Shown piece by piece: positions 30,840 to 38,488 of a DNA stretch of 38,544 bases. The stretch is from CAZLMW01 sp964560875 (GTDB lineage Bacteria; Myxococcota_A; UBA9042), in NCBI GenBank assembly GCA_964560875.1, contig CAZLMW010000077.1, positions 1 to 38,544 on the forward strand, in the 5' to 3' direction. Numbering within the stretch: the stretch's first letter is position 1; each line of letters opens with the position of its first letter. The notes under the pieces were generated by a model. The model did not search any database, was not told the origin of the DNA, and saw nothing but the letters and a program-made list of their open reading frames with translations. Both the position numbers and the translations under genes were made by a program.

Positions 30840-33082
30840 CGCCGCCCTCCATCGGTCCGTGCGGCCGCCGCCAGCTCGGTGAAGCGCCGCAAGCGGACCT
30901 GGACGGTGCCACCATCGGCCAGCAACACACCGGGCCGTGGCGTCTGTTTGACGACAACACCGCTTCCGGTTGGCTCCATGGCCAGGTTGAGCGACGCCAG
31001 CTTGAGCCGCGCCCGAGTCAACGGCAGCCCACGCAGGTCCGGCACGCGCGCGCTCCCCGTCGGCGCCTTTGACTGCACCTCAGGTTTCTTTGCGACGGCG
31101 ACAGCGGCGGCGTCCTTCTCGCCGACGCTTTCGCTTCTCTTGGCAGCTTCAGCGGCGGCCTTGGCGGCCTGCTTCTCGGCGTCGATTCGCGCCCGAGTGG
31201 CCCGCAGCTTCGCCAGCTTCCGCGCCTTGTCCGGGTTGTCGGCGGCCAGGTAAGGAGCCCCCTTGCTGTGGGGGATACCGAGGTACGGCAGGGTGAATCG
31301 GCCGATCTCGGCAACGATCGGCGCCGCGATGGCCCCGCCTGTGCGGATGATCACGCTGGGGTACTTCGGGTGCTTCTTGCGCGGTGTGTCGACGGCGACG
31401 AACACGGCGATCCGCGGCTTGTCCACGGGCATCAGCCCCGCGAAGCTCGCGACCCAGTGCGTCTTCGAATAGCCCTTGCCCGGCTCCACCTGCTGGGCGG
31501 TTCCCGTCTTGCCGGCCACCCGGTAGTTGGCCAGGCGCGCCTTGCTCGCCGTCCCGTTCTCGCCCCGAACGACGCGCTCCATCGCGATGATCAGGTCGCT
31601 GGCGGTCTTGGTGGACAGCACCCGCTTGCCCTTCTCGGCCGGATACCAGGTCTCCTTGCCATCAGCGCCGATCTTGCCGCGCAAGAACTTGGGTCGACGC
31701 CAAATCCCACCCGAACCGATCGCGGTCATCGCCGCGCAGACCTGTAGCGCGGTTGTCGCGACACCCTGGCCGAACGCCACGTTGGCGAGCTTGAGGTTCG
31801 ACCAGCGCCGGGGCGTCGACAGGAGTCCGCCGATTTCGCCGACCAGCCCGGAGTCGGTCCGCCGCCCGAAGCCGAGTCGCTTGAGGTAGTCGTACAGCTT
31901 CTGCTTGCCGATGCGCTGCGCAATTCGCGCCACCGCGACGTTGCTGCTGCACTCGATCGCCGCGGCCGCGGTGACGACGTCTGCGCAATCGCGGTGCTTC
32001 TTGATGTGTTTGTCCGCGAACCAGATGCCGCCCTTGGTGCGAAACTGCGAGTGGAGCTTGACCTTGCCTTCCTCGAGCGCCGCCGCAAGCGTCATGACTT
32101 TCATTGTGCTGCCGGGCTCGAACAGGTCTTGCACGATGGGATTGCGCCACTTCCAGCTCGGCTTGGTGCGATCGTTGGGGTCGGCGCGCGGCCACGTCGA
32201 CAGGGCGAGCACCTCGGCGTTGCGCACGTCCATGACGATGGCGAAACCGTGGTTAGCGCTCGCAGCCCTCACCCCTTCGCGGAGCTTCTCGGCGGTCACC
32301 GCCTGGATCTTCTCGTCGATCGTGAGCACCAGCGACTGCCCGCCGTATTTGCGCGGATCGGGTGCGCCGTCGAAGTAGAGGCGGTCGGCGTGGCGGTCCT
32401 TGTAGGCGACAATCTCCACCATCTGGCCGCGGAGCAGCTTGTCGTATGAGCGCTCGACGCTGCCGGTCCACGTGTGACGGCCCAGCAGCACTCCGGCGAG
32501 GTCGCCGTTGGGGTTGTAGCGACGGAATCCCGGCTCGATGCGAACGGCTGGCAGGTCGCCGCGACCGATGTAGCGCAGGAGCGTGCGGCTCGCCTTCGCG
32601 TCGATATTCTTGGCGAGGTAGACGAAGCCGCGCTTCCAGCCGAGCCGTTTGTGGATCTTGTGAAAAGACTTGCCGGTGACCCGCGCGACGATGCGCGCGA
32701 CCTTCTGGCGAACGGCAAGCACATCGGGATGATCGAGCGGCAGCTTCTGACCGCGACGTCCGGGCGGCTTGACCCAACGGGGATCGACGACGACAGAGTC
32801 GGCGCGGACGTCTGTCGAGAGCGTCACCATGTTCCTGTCGAAGATCGTTCCTCGCCGCGTCTTGATCTTGCTGCGATGGGTGATGTTCACGTCCGCGAAC
32901 TTCTGCACTTCCTCGACGTGCAGGACGCTGTGCAAACTCGCGAAAATGCAGACCACGAGCCAGGTCGCGATGAGGCCCACCACCAGCATCGAACGGCGCC
33001 GCGCTCTTTCATAACGCGCCGCATCGGACGAACCGTCGCGGTCGATGAGCCGGATTCGGCGCTGGTTGCGGGGAGTGCTCAT
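30836..33082 (-). CDS. ftsI: FtsI/PBP3-type septal transpeptidase with a C-terminal PASTA domain
   Basis: Cross-links septal peptidoglycan in the periplasm. 748 residues: basic cytoplasmic leader, one membrane helix (about 32-52), the class B dimerisation domain beginning RRGTIFDRN (77-85), and the transpeptidase domain. Its catalytic motifs are Ser325-T-M-Lys328, Ser379-S-N381 and Lys525-T-G527. An Ala/Lys-rich linker (about 620-680) leads to one PASTA domain (about 682-735, VPDLRGLPLTRARLKL to VKQTPRPGVLL), which in other proteins binds peptidoglycan or muropeptides. The PASTA tail is more typical of Gram-positive PBPs but is seen in some deltaproteobacteria. The ATG at 33082 lacks a strong ribosome site; it lies 33 bases after the TPR lipoprotein stop. 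Confidence 0.95.
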   Translation of the reverse strand: MSTPRNQRRIRLIDRDGSSDAARYERARRRSMLVVGLIATWLVVCIFASLHSVLHVEEVQKFADVNITHRSKIKTRRGTIFDRNMVTLSTDVRADSVVVDPRWVKPPGRRGQKLPLDHPDVLAVRQKVARIVARVTGKSFHKIHKRLGWKRGFVYLAKNIDAKASRTLLRYIGRGDLPAVRIEPGFRRYNPNGDLAGVLLGRHTWTGSVERSYDKLLRGQMVEIVAYKDRHADRLYFDGAPDPRKYGGQSLVLTIDEKIQAVTAEKLREGVRAASANHGFAIVMDVRNAEVLALSTWPRADPNDRTKPSWKWRNPIVQDLFEPGSTMKVMTLAAALEEGKVKLHSQFRTKGGIWFADKHIKKHRDCADVVTAAAAIECSSNVAVARIAQRIGKQKLYDYLKRLGFGRRTDSGLVGEIGGLLSTPRRWSNLKLANVAFGQGVATTALQVCAAMTAIGSGGIWRRPKFLRGKIGADGKETWYPAEKGKRVLSTKTASDLIIAMERVVRGENGTASKARLANYRVAGKTGTAQQVEPGKGYSKTHWVASFAGLMPVDKPRIAVFVAVDTPRKKHPKYPSVIIRTGGAIAAPIVAEIGRFTLPYLGIPHSKGAPYLAADNPDKARKLAKLRATRARIDAEKQAAKAAAEAAKRSESVGEKDAAAVAVAKKPEVQSKAPTGSARVPDLRGLPLTRARLKLASLNLAMEPTGSGVVVKQTPRPGVLLADGGTVQVRLRRFTELAAAARTDGGRR

Positions 33083-33115
33083 GGCGGTGGAATCAGGTCC
33101 AGGTCGGCGGGGTGG

Positions 33116-33961
33116 CTAGTTCCACGAGTGCGAGGCGACGGACGCGGGACGCACGGGATGGGCGGGGGCGGACGAATAGCTGCGACCGACGAGCCGTGCG
33201 GCACAGCGCCGGCCGAGCAGCGACCGACCGGCCAGCTTGCTGCACTTGGCGAACGCCTGCTGGGCGTTGATGGTGTCGTTGGCGGCCGACAGCACCTCGC
33301 CGAGCTGGAAATGAAACTCGGCGACCTTCGGACAGCGGGTAATCGCGTTCTTGAAGTGGCCAACGGCGCCGGTGAGGTCGCGCTCTTCAACCGCGAGAAG
33401 GCCGAGATTTCGGTGTCCCTGGCAGAATTTCGGGTTGACGAACACGGCCATGCGCAGGTGTTTGCCGGCGAGGCGGAGGTTGGCCTGTTTCATGTGGGCC
33501 CAGCCGAGATTGTTGTGGACCAGGTACGGCGTTGTGTAGGTCGGCTCTTTGAGCAGCGGCTCGAGCGCGACGATGGCGTCGGCCCAGCGCTCCATCTGCA
33601 GGTAGGTGACGCCGAGGTGGTTGCGGGCGGCGAAGAACTTCTTCTTCTTTTTCAGCGACCGACGGAAGTTCGCGGCGGCTTCTTCGTAGCGTTTGCGACC
33701 AAAGAGGATGAATCCGTAGAGGTAGCGGCTATCGGCGTGGTGGTCGTCCTGCTCAAACGCCTTGACCAGCTCGCGAATGGCGAGGTCGGGCTTCTTGGAG
33801 CCGAGATACCCGAGCGCCAACTTGTAGTGAAAATCGGCCTTTTTCGCGCGTTTCTGTGCCTCGACCTGGGCCGAAGAGCAGCCGCTGCTTGCGACGGCCG
33901 TGAACACAAAGATCGCGACGGCGACGCAGCGCATAAACGTACCGAGCGTGGGGGTCATCAT
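33116..33961 (-). CDS. TPR lipoprotein inside the dcw cluster (PilF/Tgl-like)
   Basis: 281 residues with a lipoprotein signal ending ASSGC (Cys28) and about five tetratricopeptide repeats from residue 40 to 240 (FHYKLALGYLGSKKPDLAIRE; SRYLYGFILFGRKRYEEAAANF; AARNHLGVTYLQMERWADAIVAL; HNNLGWAHMKQANLRLAGKHL; GHRNLGLLAVEERDLTGAVGHF). Such lipoproteins act as assembly adaptors in the outer membrane; PilF/PilW and Myxococcus Tgl help PilQ secretin assembly. Whether this one serves pili or the divisome is not shown. Its place between ftsL and ftsI, with ATGATG overlapping the ftsL stop, argues for a role in cell division or wall growth. Confidence 0.85.
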   Translation of the reverse strand: MMTPTLGTFMRCVAVAIFVFTAVASSGCSSAQVEAQKRAKKADFHYKLALGYLGSKKPDLAIRELVKAFEQDDHHADSRYLYGFILFGRKRYEEAAANFRRSLKKKKKFFAARNHLGVTYLQMERWADAIVALEPLLKEPTYTTPYLVHNNLGWAHMKQANLRLAGKHLRMAVFVNPKFCQGHRNLGLLAVEERDLTGAVGHFKNAITRCPKVAEFHFQLGEVLSAANDTINAQQAFAKCSKLAGRSLLGRRCAARLVGRSYSSAPAHPVRPASVASHSWN

Positions 33962-34323
33962 TGGGGTTGGATCTCCCAGGTCTCATTGGGACGCGGCGTG
34001 CGCATGCCAAAGTGGACCGATGCTTCTTGCTGCAAGCGGTTGGGTTCTTTCTTGTGGGTGAGGCGCGCTTCGAGGCGGCGGTTCAGCTCGACCTGCTCGC
34101 GCAATGCGTCGTGGAGACGGGCCAGCTTGTAGGCGGTGCGCACGCCGGACGAGCGCTCTTGCACGCGCCACACACCCATCGAGCCCACCGTGACCATGAC
34201 GGCCAAGATCGCCGCCACGCGCCACCAGAAGAATCGCTCGGTGGCCTCCGCACGTGCGATGGCCGACCGAGCGGCGTCTTGCCGCGGTCCGTGGGTGTCG
34301 TTGCCGGCAGCCGGCTGGCCCAT
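33958..34323 (-). CDS. ftsL: FtsL-like cell division protein
   Basis: Small bitopic protein of 121 residues: a cytoplasmic part (1-31), one membrane helix (about 32-51, RVAAILAVMVTVGSMGVW) and a short periplasmic coiled coil (LARLHDALREQVELNRRLEARL). Size, topology and position directly after rsmH are those of FtsL, which joins FtsB and FtsQ; the family is poorly conserved in sequence, so the call rests mainly on context. The ATG at 34323 is preceded by GGGGAG; a longer frame upstream would add residues without homology. There are 110 bases to rsmH. Confidence 0.8.
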   Translation of the reverse strand: MGQPAAGNDTHGPRQDAARSAIARAEATERFFWWRVAAILAVMVTVGSMGVWRVQERSSGVRTAYKLARLHDALREQVELNRRLEARLTHKKEPNRLQQEASVHFGMRTPRPNETWEIQPQ

Positions 34324-34433
34324 TTTCTCTACTCCCCTGTGCGACACCTCTGCGGTGTCGACGCCCCGTGCGGTTCGGCCCTGCCAGCCCGTCCCACGGT
34401 GTCCCTGCGACACCGGAGCGATTTCTCGTCCTG

Positions 34434-35474
34434 CTAAGCGCGCTCTTTGCGCTTGCCCTCTCGCCTCCGTCGCGCTCGTCGTGAGCTGTCGTCCCGTGTG
34501 CGTTTGCGTTTTTCTGGCGGCGACCGGACCAGTCCGCGGAGCTTCGCGCTGCGCGAGCGTGGATTGCGCCGGGTTTCGTCGTCGCTCGGCGCGATCGGCT
34601 TCTTGGACCGCACCGAGTAGGTCGCGTCGCGGCCGCGGCTGAGCGCTTGAAAACGGCGTTTCACCAGCCGGTCCTCTCCGCTGTGAAACGAAATGACCGC
34701 GAACAACCCCTTTTCGGTGAGCAACCCGGGCGCGTCGGCCAGCAGCGTCTCAAGCTGTCCGAACTCGTCGTTGACCCAGATGCGCAGCGCCTGGAAGACC
34801 CGTGTCGCCGGGTGCGTCTTGCCGTGCCACGGCATGGTTGCTTTGAGCCGGACGGCCAGCTCGGCGGTCGAGTCGACACCTTCGCGCCACGCTGTCAGCA
34901 CGGCCGCGGCCGCTCGTCTCGACGCCCGGATGTCACCGTATCCGTACAAGATGTCCGCGAGGTCGCGTTCGTTGACCATTGCGAGCTTGTCGCGCAGCGG
35001 TTGGCCCGAGTCGGGGTCCATGCGCATATCGAGGGGGCCGTCGTTGGAAAACGAAAAGCCCCGCTCCGCCGTGTCGAAATGATGCGAAGAGACACCGAGA
35101 TCGGCGAGGATGCCGCTGAGCGGGCCCAATTGCCGCTCGTTGACCACCGCTGCCAGCTCCGAGAAAGCAGCCCTCACGACCTTCGCGCGTTCCCCAAACG
35201 CTCGGACACGTCGGGTTGCGGCAGCGAAGGCGTCCGGATCGCGATCCAACGCGACCAGCGAGATGTCATCCCGGGCCGCGAGAAGCGCACCGCTGTGACC
35301 GCCGCCGCCCGCAGTGCAATCGACGATCACACCGGCGGGCACTTCGGCCATCCACGCGACAACTTCGTCCGCGAGGACCGATTCATGCTCAAACACGAGG
35401 TCGCCTTTGTGGACGCTTTCGTCGTCCGTGCGACCCTCGTTGGGAGGCGAGTTTGTCAAAGAGCGCTTGGTCAT
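34434..35474 (-). CDS. rsmH: 16S rRNA (cytosine-1402 N4)-methyltransferase RsmH (MraW)
   Basis: Methylates C1402 in the decoding site of 16S rRNA using S-adenosylmethionine. 346 residues with the opening HESVLADEVVAWM, SAM loop VDCTAGGGGHSGALL, LVALDRDPDA, ILADLGVSSHHFDTAERGFS, the THPATRVFQALRIWVNDE segment and the VISFHSGEDRLVKRRF segment, all characteristic. The last ~40 residues are an Arg/Lys-rich tail (SSRRARRRREGKRKERA), longer than usual, possibly aiding RNA binding. It follows mraZ after 18 bases as in most dcw clusters. Confidence 0.97.
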   Translation of the reverse strand: MTKRSLTNSPPNEGRTDDESVHKGDLVFEHESVLADEVVAWMAEVPAGVIVDCTAGGGGHSGALLAARDDISLVALDRDPDAFAAATRRVRAFGERAKVVRAAFSELAAVVNERQLGPLSGILADLGVSSHHFDTAERGFSFSNDGPLDMRMDPDSGQPLRDKLAMVNERDLADILYGYGDIRASRRAAAAVLTAWREGVDSTAELAVRLKATMPWHGKTHPATRVFQALRIWVNDEFGQLETLLADAPGLLTEKGLFAVISFHSGEDRLVKRRFQALSRGRDATYSVRSKKPIAPSDDETRRNPRSRSAKLRGLVRSPPEKRKRTRDDSSRRARRRREGKRKERA

Positions 35475-35492
35475 TGGGCGGCGCGCAGCTGC

Positions 35493-35951
35493 CTAGAGAC
35501 CCAGTTCCGGCAGCCGGCTGCTCCAGTTGCCGAGATCCGCGAGGACCTCGTCGGAAACCTGCTGCCATCGCGCGGCATTCCAGAGCTCGAAGTAACGGAT
35601 TTGACCCACCACAACGACCTCACAGTTGGCTTCCAGCGCCGCGTAGGAACGCAACGCCTGCGGCAACAAGACCCGGCCATGACCGTCCGGTGTTGCCTCG
35701 CCTGCGCCTGCCACCTGGAAGCGCAACATGTTCACCAGCGTCGGGTCGCTTGGAGCCCTGCTGGAGATGGCGTCCTCTCGCTTCTCCCACTCGCCGGCGG
35801 GGTAGACCTGGATGCACGGACCGGTCAGCGACCGAACCATCACCAAGCGCGAATCCCCGCGGTCCGCGAGCATCCGCCGATATCCGGCTGGGATGCTGAG
35901 TCGGCACTTCGCATCGGTCTTTTGGACCTGCTCGCCCCGAAACCTCAACAC
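35493..35951 (-). CDS. mraZ: Transcriptional regulator MraZ
   Basis: AbrB-like DNA-binding protein, first gene of the dcw cluster, known in other bacteria to bind direct repeats upstream of itself. 152 residues with two copies of the SpoVT/AbrB-like half, each with a D-x-x-x-R motif: TDAKCRLSIPAGYR near residue 12 and PDGHGRVLLPQALR near residue 90. The GTG start at 35951 has GAGG 5 bases upstream. Four matching repeats lie just beyond the promoter (36039-36078), so autoregulation of the whole cluster is likely. Confidence 0.95.
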   Translation of the reverse strand: MLRFRGEQVQKTDAKCRLSIPAGYRRMLADRGDSRLVMVRSLTGPCIQVYPAGEWEKREDAISSRAPSDPTLVNMLRFQVAGAGEATPDGHGRVLLPQALRSYAALEANCEVVVVGQIRYFELWNAARWQQVSDEVLADLGNWSSRLPELGL

Positions 35952-36038
35952 GGCAACCTCGACGCCACGGCTACCCCAGCCACGGGCTCCCCAAGCCGCC
36001 TGATCGCTCGTTCACGCGGCGGTTTGCCCGATGTTCGC

Positions 36039-36078
36039 TTTTCCCACTGATAACTACTGCTGACCACTTTTTCCCACT
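36039..36078 (-). promoter_or_regulatory. Four MraZ boxes with a 10-base period
   Basis: Read on the minus strand from 36078: AGTGGGAAAA, AGTGGTCAGC, AGTAGTTATC, AGTGGGAAAA, head to tail without gaps. The outer two units are identical. MraZ is known to bind TGGG-type (AGTGGG/AAAGTG) direct repeats at 10-base spacing. They fall immediately downstream of the candidate promoter, where binding would repress. Confidence 0.8.
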
Positions 36079-36085
36079 TCGTCCC

Positions 36086-36115
36086 CCATTACGGCGACGC
36101 AGCGCGAGGTGTCAA
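36086..36115 (-). promoter_or_regulatory. Candidate promoter of the dcw cluster
   Basis: Minus strand TTGACA (36115-36110), 18-base spacer, TAATGG (36091-36086). The transcript would start near 36079, at the edge of the MraZ boxes, giving a leader of about 130 bases before the mraZ GTG. Confidence 0.5.
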
Positions 36116-36353
36116 TACGTTTCGAACGCCGAAAGCCCTGTAGTTTACCGATACATTATCGACATTTAACCGCATAATTTTGACACCTTCGAGACACACA
36201 TCCACAGGTCAATGCACATATCTGCGCGAAATCCACAAAACCGTGGGTTTTGACGCGAGATCGGCGCCGTTGAATCGCTGTATCCGTCGTATAAACATGA
36301 CCTTATGACCATGCAGTTGACCGCGTAATCGCTCGGTGGGACGACGATCTGAG

Positions 36354-36381
36354 TTGCGGCGATCCGCCTCGTGGCTACAAT
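36354..36381 (+). promoter_or_regulatory. Candidate promoter of the 36407 lipoprotein gene
   Basis: TTGCGG (36354-36359), 16-base spacer, TACAAT (36376-36381), then GCCGCCG. The leader would be about 20 bases and contains a perfect AGGAGG ribosome site (36394-36399) 7 bases before the ATG at 36407. Confidence 0.5.
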
Positions 36382-36406
36382 GCCGCCGCCACCAGGAGGC
36401 TCCAAC

Positions 36407-37627
36407 ATGCCGACAAACAAGCACTTGCTCGCCCGTAACGCCCTCGCCTGCGCGCTCTTTCTGGCTTTTGTCGGCCCGGCCATTGGCTGTGGTGAAGACG
36501 ACGGCGACTCCAAGGACTCGACCACCGACGCCGCGGGAAGCAGCGGCGGTACAGACACGGGAACTATGGATGCGGGCGTGGCAGTCGCCATCGATACCGC
36601 GGACCTGAACGTGACGGTGCAGGTGCTCGGCGAATCGATGAACTTGAAGGGTCAGGTGCTCTGGCCAACCGACTGCCAGCAAGCCGCTCCGTGCCCGCTG
36701 ATCATCGTCGTTGGCGATCGTGATGGCGGCGCCTATCCCACGCTGACCGAGCCCGGCAAGCTCCTCGCGCAACGCACGCATTCAGCGGTCGTCGTCATGA
36801 ACCTGCCAGGCACGGGCCCCGGCAGCCTCCGCTCTGGCGGCTCCAACGACTTTGGCGGACCCAACCACGTCGCAGCCGTCAAAGAGGTCATGAAGCTGCT
36901 GTCCAAGCGCGAATTCGTCGACGCGACGAAGACCGGCTTTGTGACCATCGGCACCGGCCTGATTCCCGTTGCCCGCGCGCTCAAGCTGCACGGCGCCAAC
37001 ACCCTGAAGTCGGTGCTTTTCCTGGTCGACGTCGAGGGACCAACCGACCGCTGCGCCATCAGCCAGGCGCCCGAAGACAAGGGCAAGGGAATCGGCCCAC
37101 AGGACGGCCCGGGCGTGACCGACAGCTCCTGCAACTTCGACGGCGACGCCCCGCACTCCGCCGTTTACCCGGCCGCCAAGGACGGCAATCCCGCCTCGAT
37201 CGTCTGCTCAAAGGCTGCGTGGCCCATCACCAAGACCGGCGAAGACTGCAAGAGCTCGTGGTGGTCGGGCCGCGAACCGTTCAAGGAGCTCAAGGCAATC
37301 TCGGTGCGGTACCAGCGCCTGCAGTTTCTTCACGACCACCGCCTGCCCAGTTATTTCGCGAGCCGTCACGCCTACCGTGCCGTCGCCGCGAGCCAGTCGC
37401 GCTGGTTCACGCTCAACAACTTCCCGCCCTGCAAGTCGCTGCCGGATGACAGCTTCTGCGAGGGCAATCCCTGCTGGCTGAGCGGCAACTACGGCAACGG
37501 CATGGCCCCAGCGCCTTTCGCCGGGTCCGACTTGCAGGCGGTATCGCCAACGGCGCTGTTCAACGACGTGTTGCCCGGCTACGTGCTGCGCGCCATGGAC
37601 GAAAAGACGTTCAAGAAGTGCAAGTAG
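36407..37627 (+). CDS. Lipoprotein with a possible degenerate alpha/beta-hydrolase fold
   Basis: Function unknown. 406 residues: signal with lipobox AIGC, an acidic Asp/Ser/Thr/Gly-rich spacer, then a single domain. CPLIIVVGDRDGG, HSAVVVMNLPGTGPGS and KTGFVTIGTGLIPVARAL follow one another in the order of strands 3, 4 and the nucleophile elbow of an alpha/beta hydrolase, and SVLFLVDVEGPTD would be the next strand. The elbow reads Gly-Thr-Gly-Leu (182-185), with no Ser, so catalysis by the usual triad is unlikely. Eight or more Cys in the second half (e.g. CAISQAP, CKSSWW, PPCKSL, CEGNPCWL) suggest disulphides. The ATG at 36407 is fixed by AGGAGG; an upstream ATG lies inside the promoter. It is divergent from the dcw cluster. 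Confidence 0.78.
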   Translation: MPTNKHLLARNALACALFLAFVGPAIGCGEDDGDSKDSTTDAAGSSGGTDTGTMDAGVAVAIDTADLNVTVQVLGESMNLKGQVLWPTDCQQAAPCPLIIVVGDRDGGAYPTLTEPGKLLAQRTHSAVVVMNLPGTGPGSLRSGGSNDFGGPNHVAAVKEVMKLLSKREFVDATKTGFVTIGTGLIPVARALKLHGANTLKSVLFLVDVEGPTDRCAISQAPEDKGKGIGPQDGPGVTDSSCNFDGDAPHSAVYPAAKDGNPASIVCSKAAWPITKTGEDCKSSWWSGREPFKELKAISVRYQRLQFLHDHRLPSYFASRHAYRAVAASQSRWFTLNNFPPCKSLPDDSFCEGNPCWLSGNYGNGMAPAPFAGSDLQAVSPTALFNDVLPGYVLRAMDEKTFKKCK

Positions 37628-37648
37628 ATCGTCACTTCGGCGTCACGA

Positions 37649-38488
37649 TCAGCCGTCGAGCCCGCGCCTGTCGTAGCGGAAACGTCCGCCATTGAGGACG
37701 AATCGATGCCGCGGCTCGGTGTCCGCGTCGACGCTTTCTGCGTCAAACTCGGGGTGGAGCGGGTCGTCGGGGAGCGCGATCACGGGCCCTTCGGGCATGT
37801 CTGCGATGAAATGCGGCATCCAGCTAGGTATCGGCCCGTTCGACCGGAGGGCATTGACCACCTGCGCAGCCGAACCCGGGATCGCCGCGAGCCGCAAGAG
37901 CGTGTGGTACGTCGGTGGAGGCAGCCAAATCGCCCCGCCACCGTTGTGGTCAGCGAGCGCCTCAGATGGGCGCATCCACGAGCTTGCGGTGTGTTCAAAG
38001 CCATCGATTTCAGCGACCTGACGCGCCGGGGCGGCCGCGGCGAAAAACCACGTGTCAAATCTCCGCGGCTCGATCTCGGGCGTGATCCAGCGCGCAAATG
38101 GCACGACCGCATCGATATCGAATCGCCATCCGCGCTCGTCGAGCAACGCCATGTGGGCCGCCGCATCAACGCGGTGACCGTCACGAATTGCGGCGAGTGG
38201 GGCGCGCAACGTGGCGGCCTGGACGTCGTCAACGCGGTCACCCGCGGCATCCAGCGCGAACAACACGCAGGCTTCTTCGTGCAGCTCGCGCAAGGCCGCG
38301 AGGAAGAATGCACTGGCCGCGCGGCCCTCTGGCGCTTCGACAGGCCCGTCGATCGCGTCGACCTTGCCGCCCGGGAAGACCGTCGCGCCAGCCATGAACC
38401 CGGACTTGCCGTGCCGGCGCACCATGAACACTTCGACACCGTCGGATCCATCGCGGAGGAGCACGACGGTTGATGCGGGCCGGATCAT
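37649..38488 (-). CDS. NUDIX hydrolase (NUDT19-like)
   Basis: Hydrolyses a nucleoside diphosphate linked to another moiety; the NUDT19 branch often acts on CoA or acyl-CoA, which is suggestive only. 279 residues, starting IRPASTVVLLRDG, then FMVRRHGKSGFMAGATVFPGG. The Nudix box is split: GGKVD, an insertion of about 20 residues (GPVEAPEGRAASAFF), then ALRELHEEACVLF with the catalytic R-E-x-x-E-E. A later WITPEIEPRRFDTWFFAA segment is typical of this branch. The start codon abuts the right-edge repeat directly, so the element forms the entire leader visible here and no standard ribosome site is seen. Confidence 0.88.
   Translation of the reverse strand: MIRPASTVVLLRDGSDGVEVFMVRRHGKSGFMAGATVFPGGKVDAIDGPVEAPEGRAASAFFLAALRELHEEACVLFALDAAGDRVDDVQAATLRAPLAAIRDGHRVDAAAHMALLDERGWRFDIDAVVPFARWITPEIEPRRFDTWFFAAAAPARQVAEIDGFEHTASSWMRPSEALADHNGGGAIWLPPPTYHTLLRLAAIPGSAAQVVNALRSNGPIPSWMPHFIADMPEGPVIALPDDPLHPEFDAESVDADTEPRHRFVLNGGRFRYDRRGLDG

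Larger units (their letters stand above)
35952..36406. other. Divergent intergenic region between mraZ and the lipoprotein gene
   Basis: 455 bases. It holds the mraZ promoter and boxes, the opposite promoter at 36354-36381, and an AT-rich segment at 36140-36185, unlike the GC-rich rest of the window. Inside that segment is a small dyad CGATA-CAT-TATCG (36149-36161), a possible operator. No RNA gene or small frame was recognised. Confidence 0.6.

Noticed and set aside
28305..31253. A 982-codon open frame on the plus strand
   Set aside because: Antisense to the murE-murF gene and the end of ftsI; no recognisable domain, composition typical of a shadow frame.
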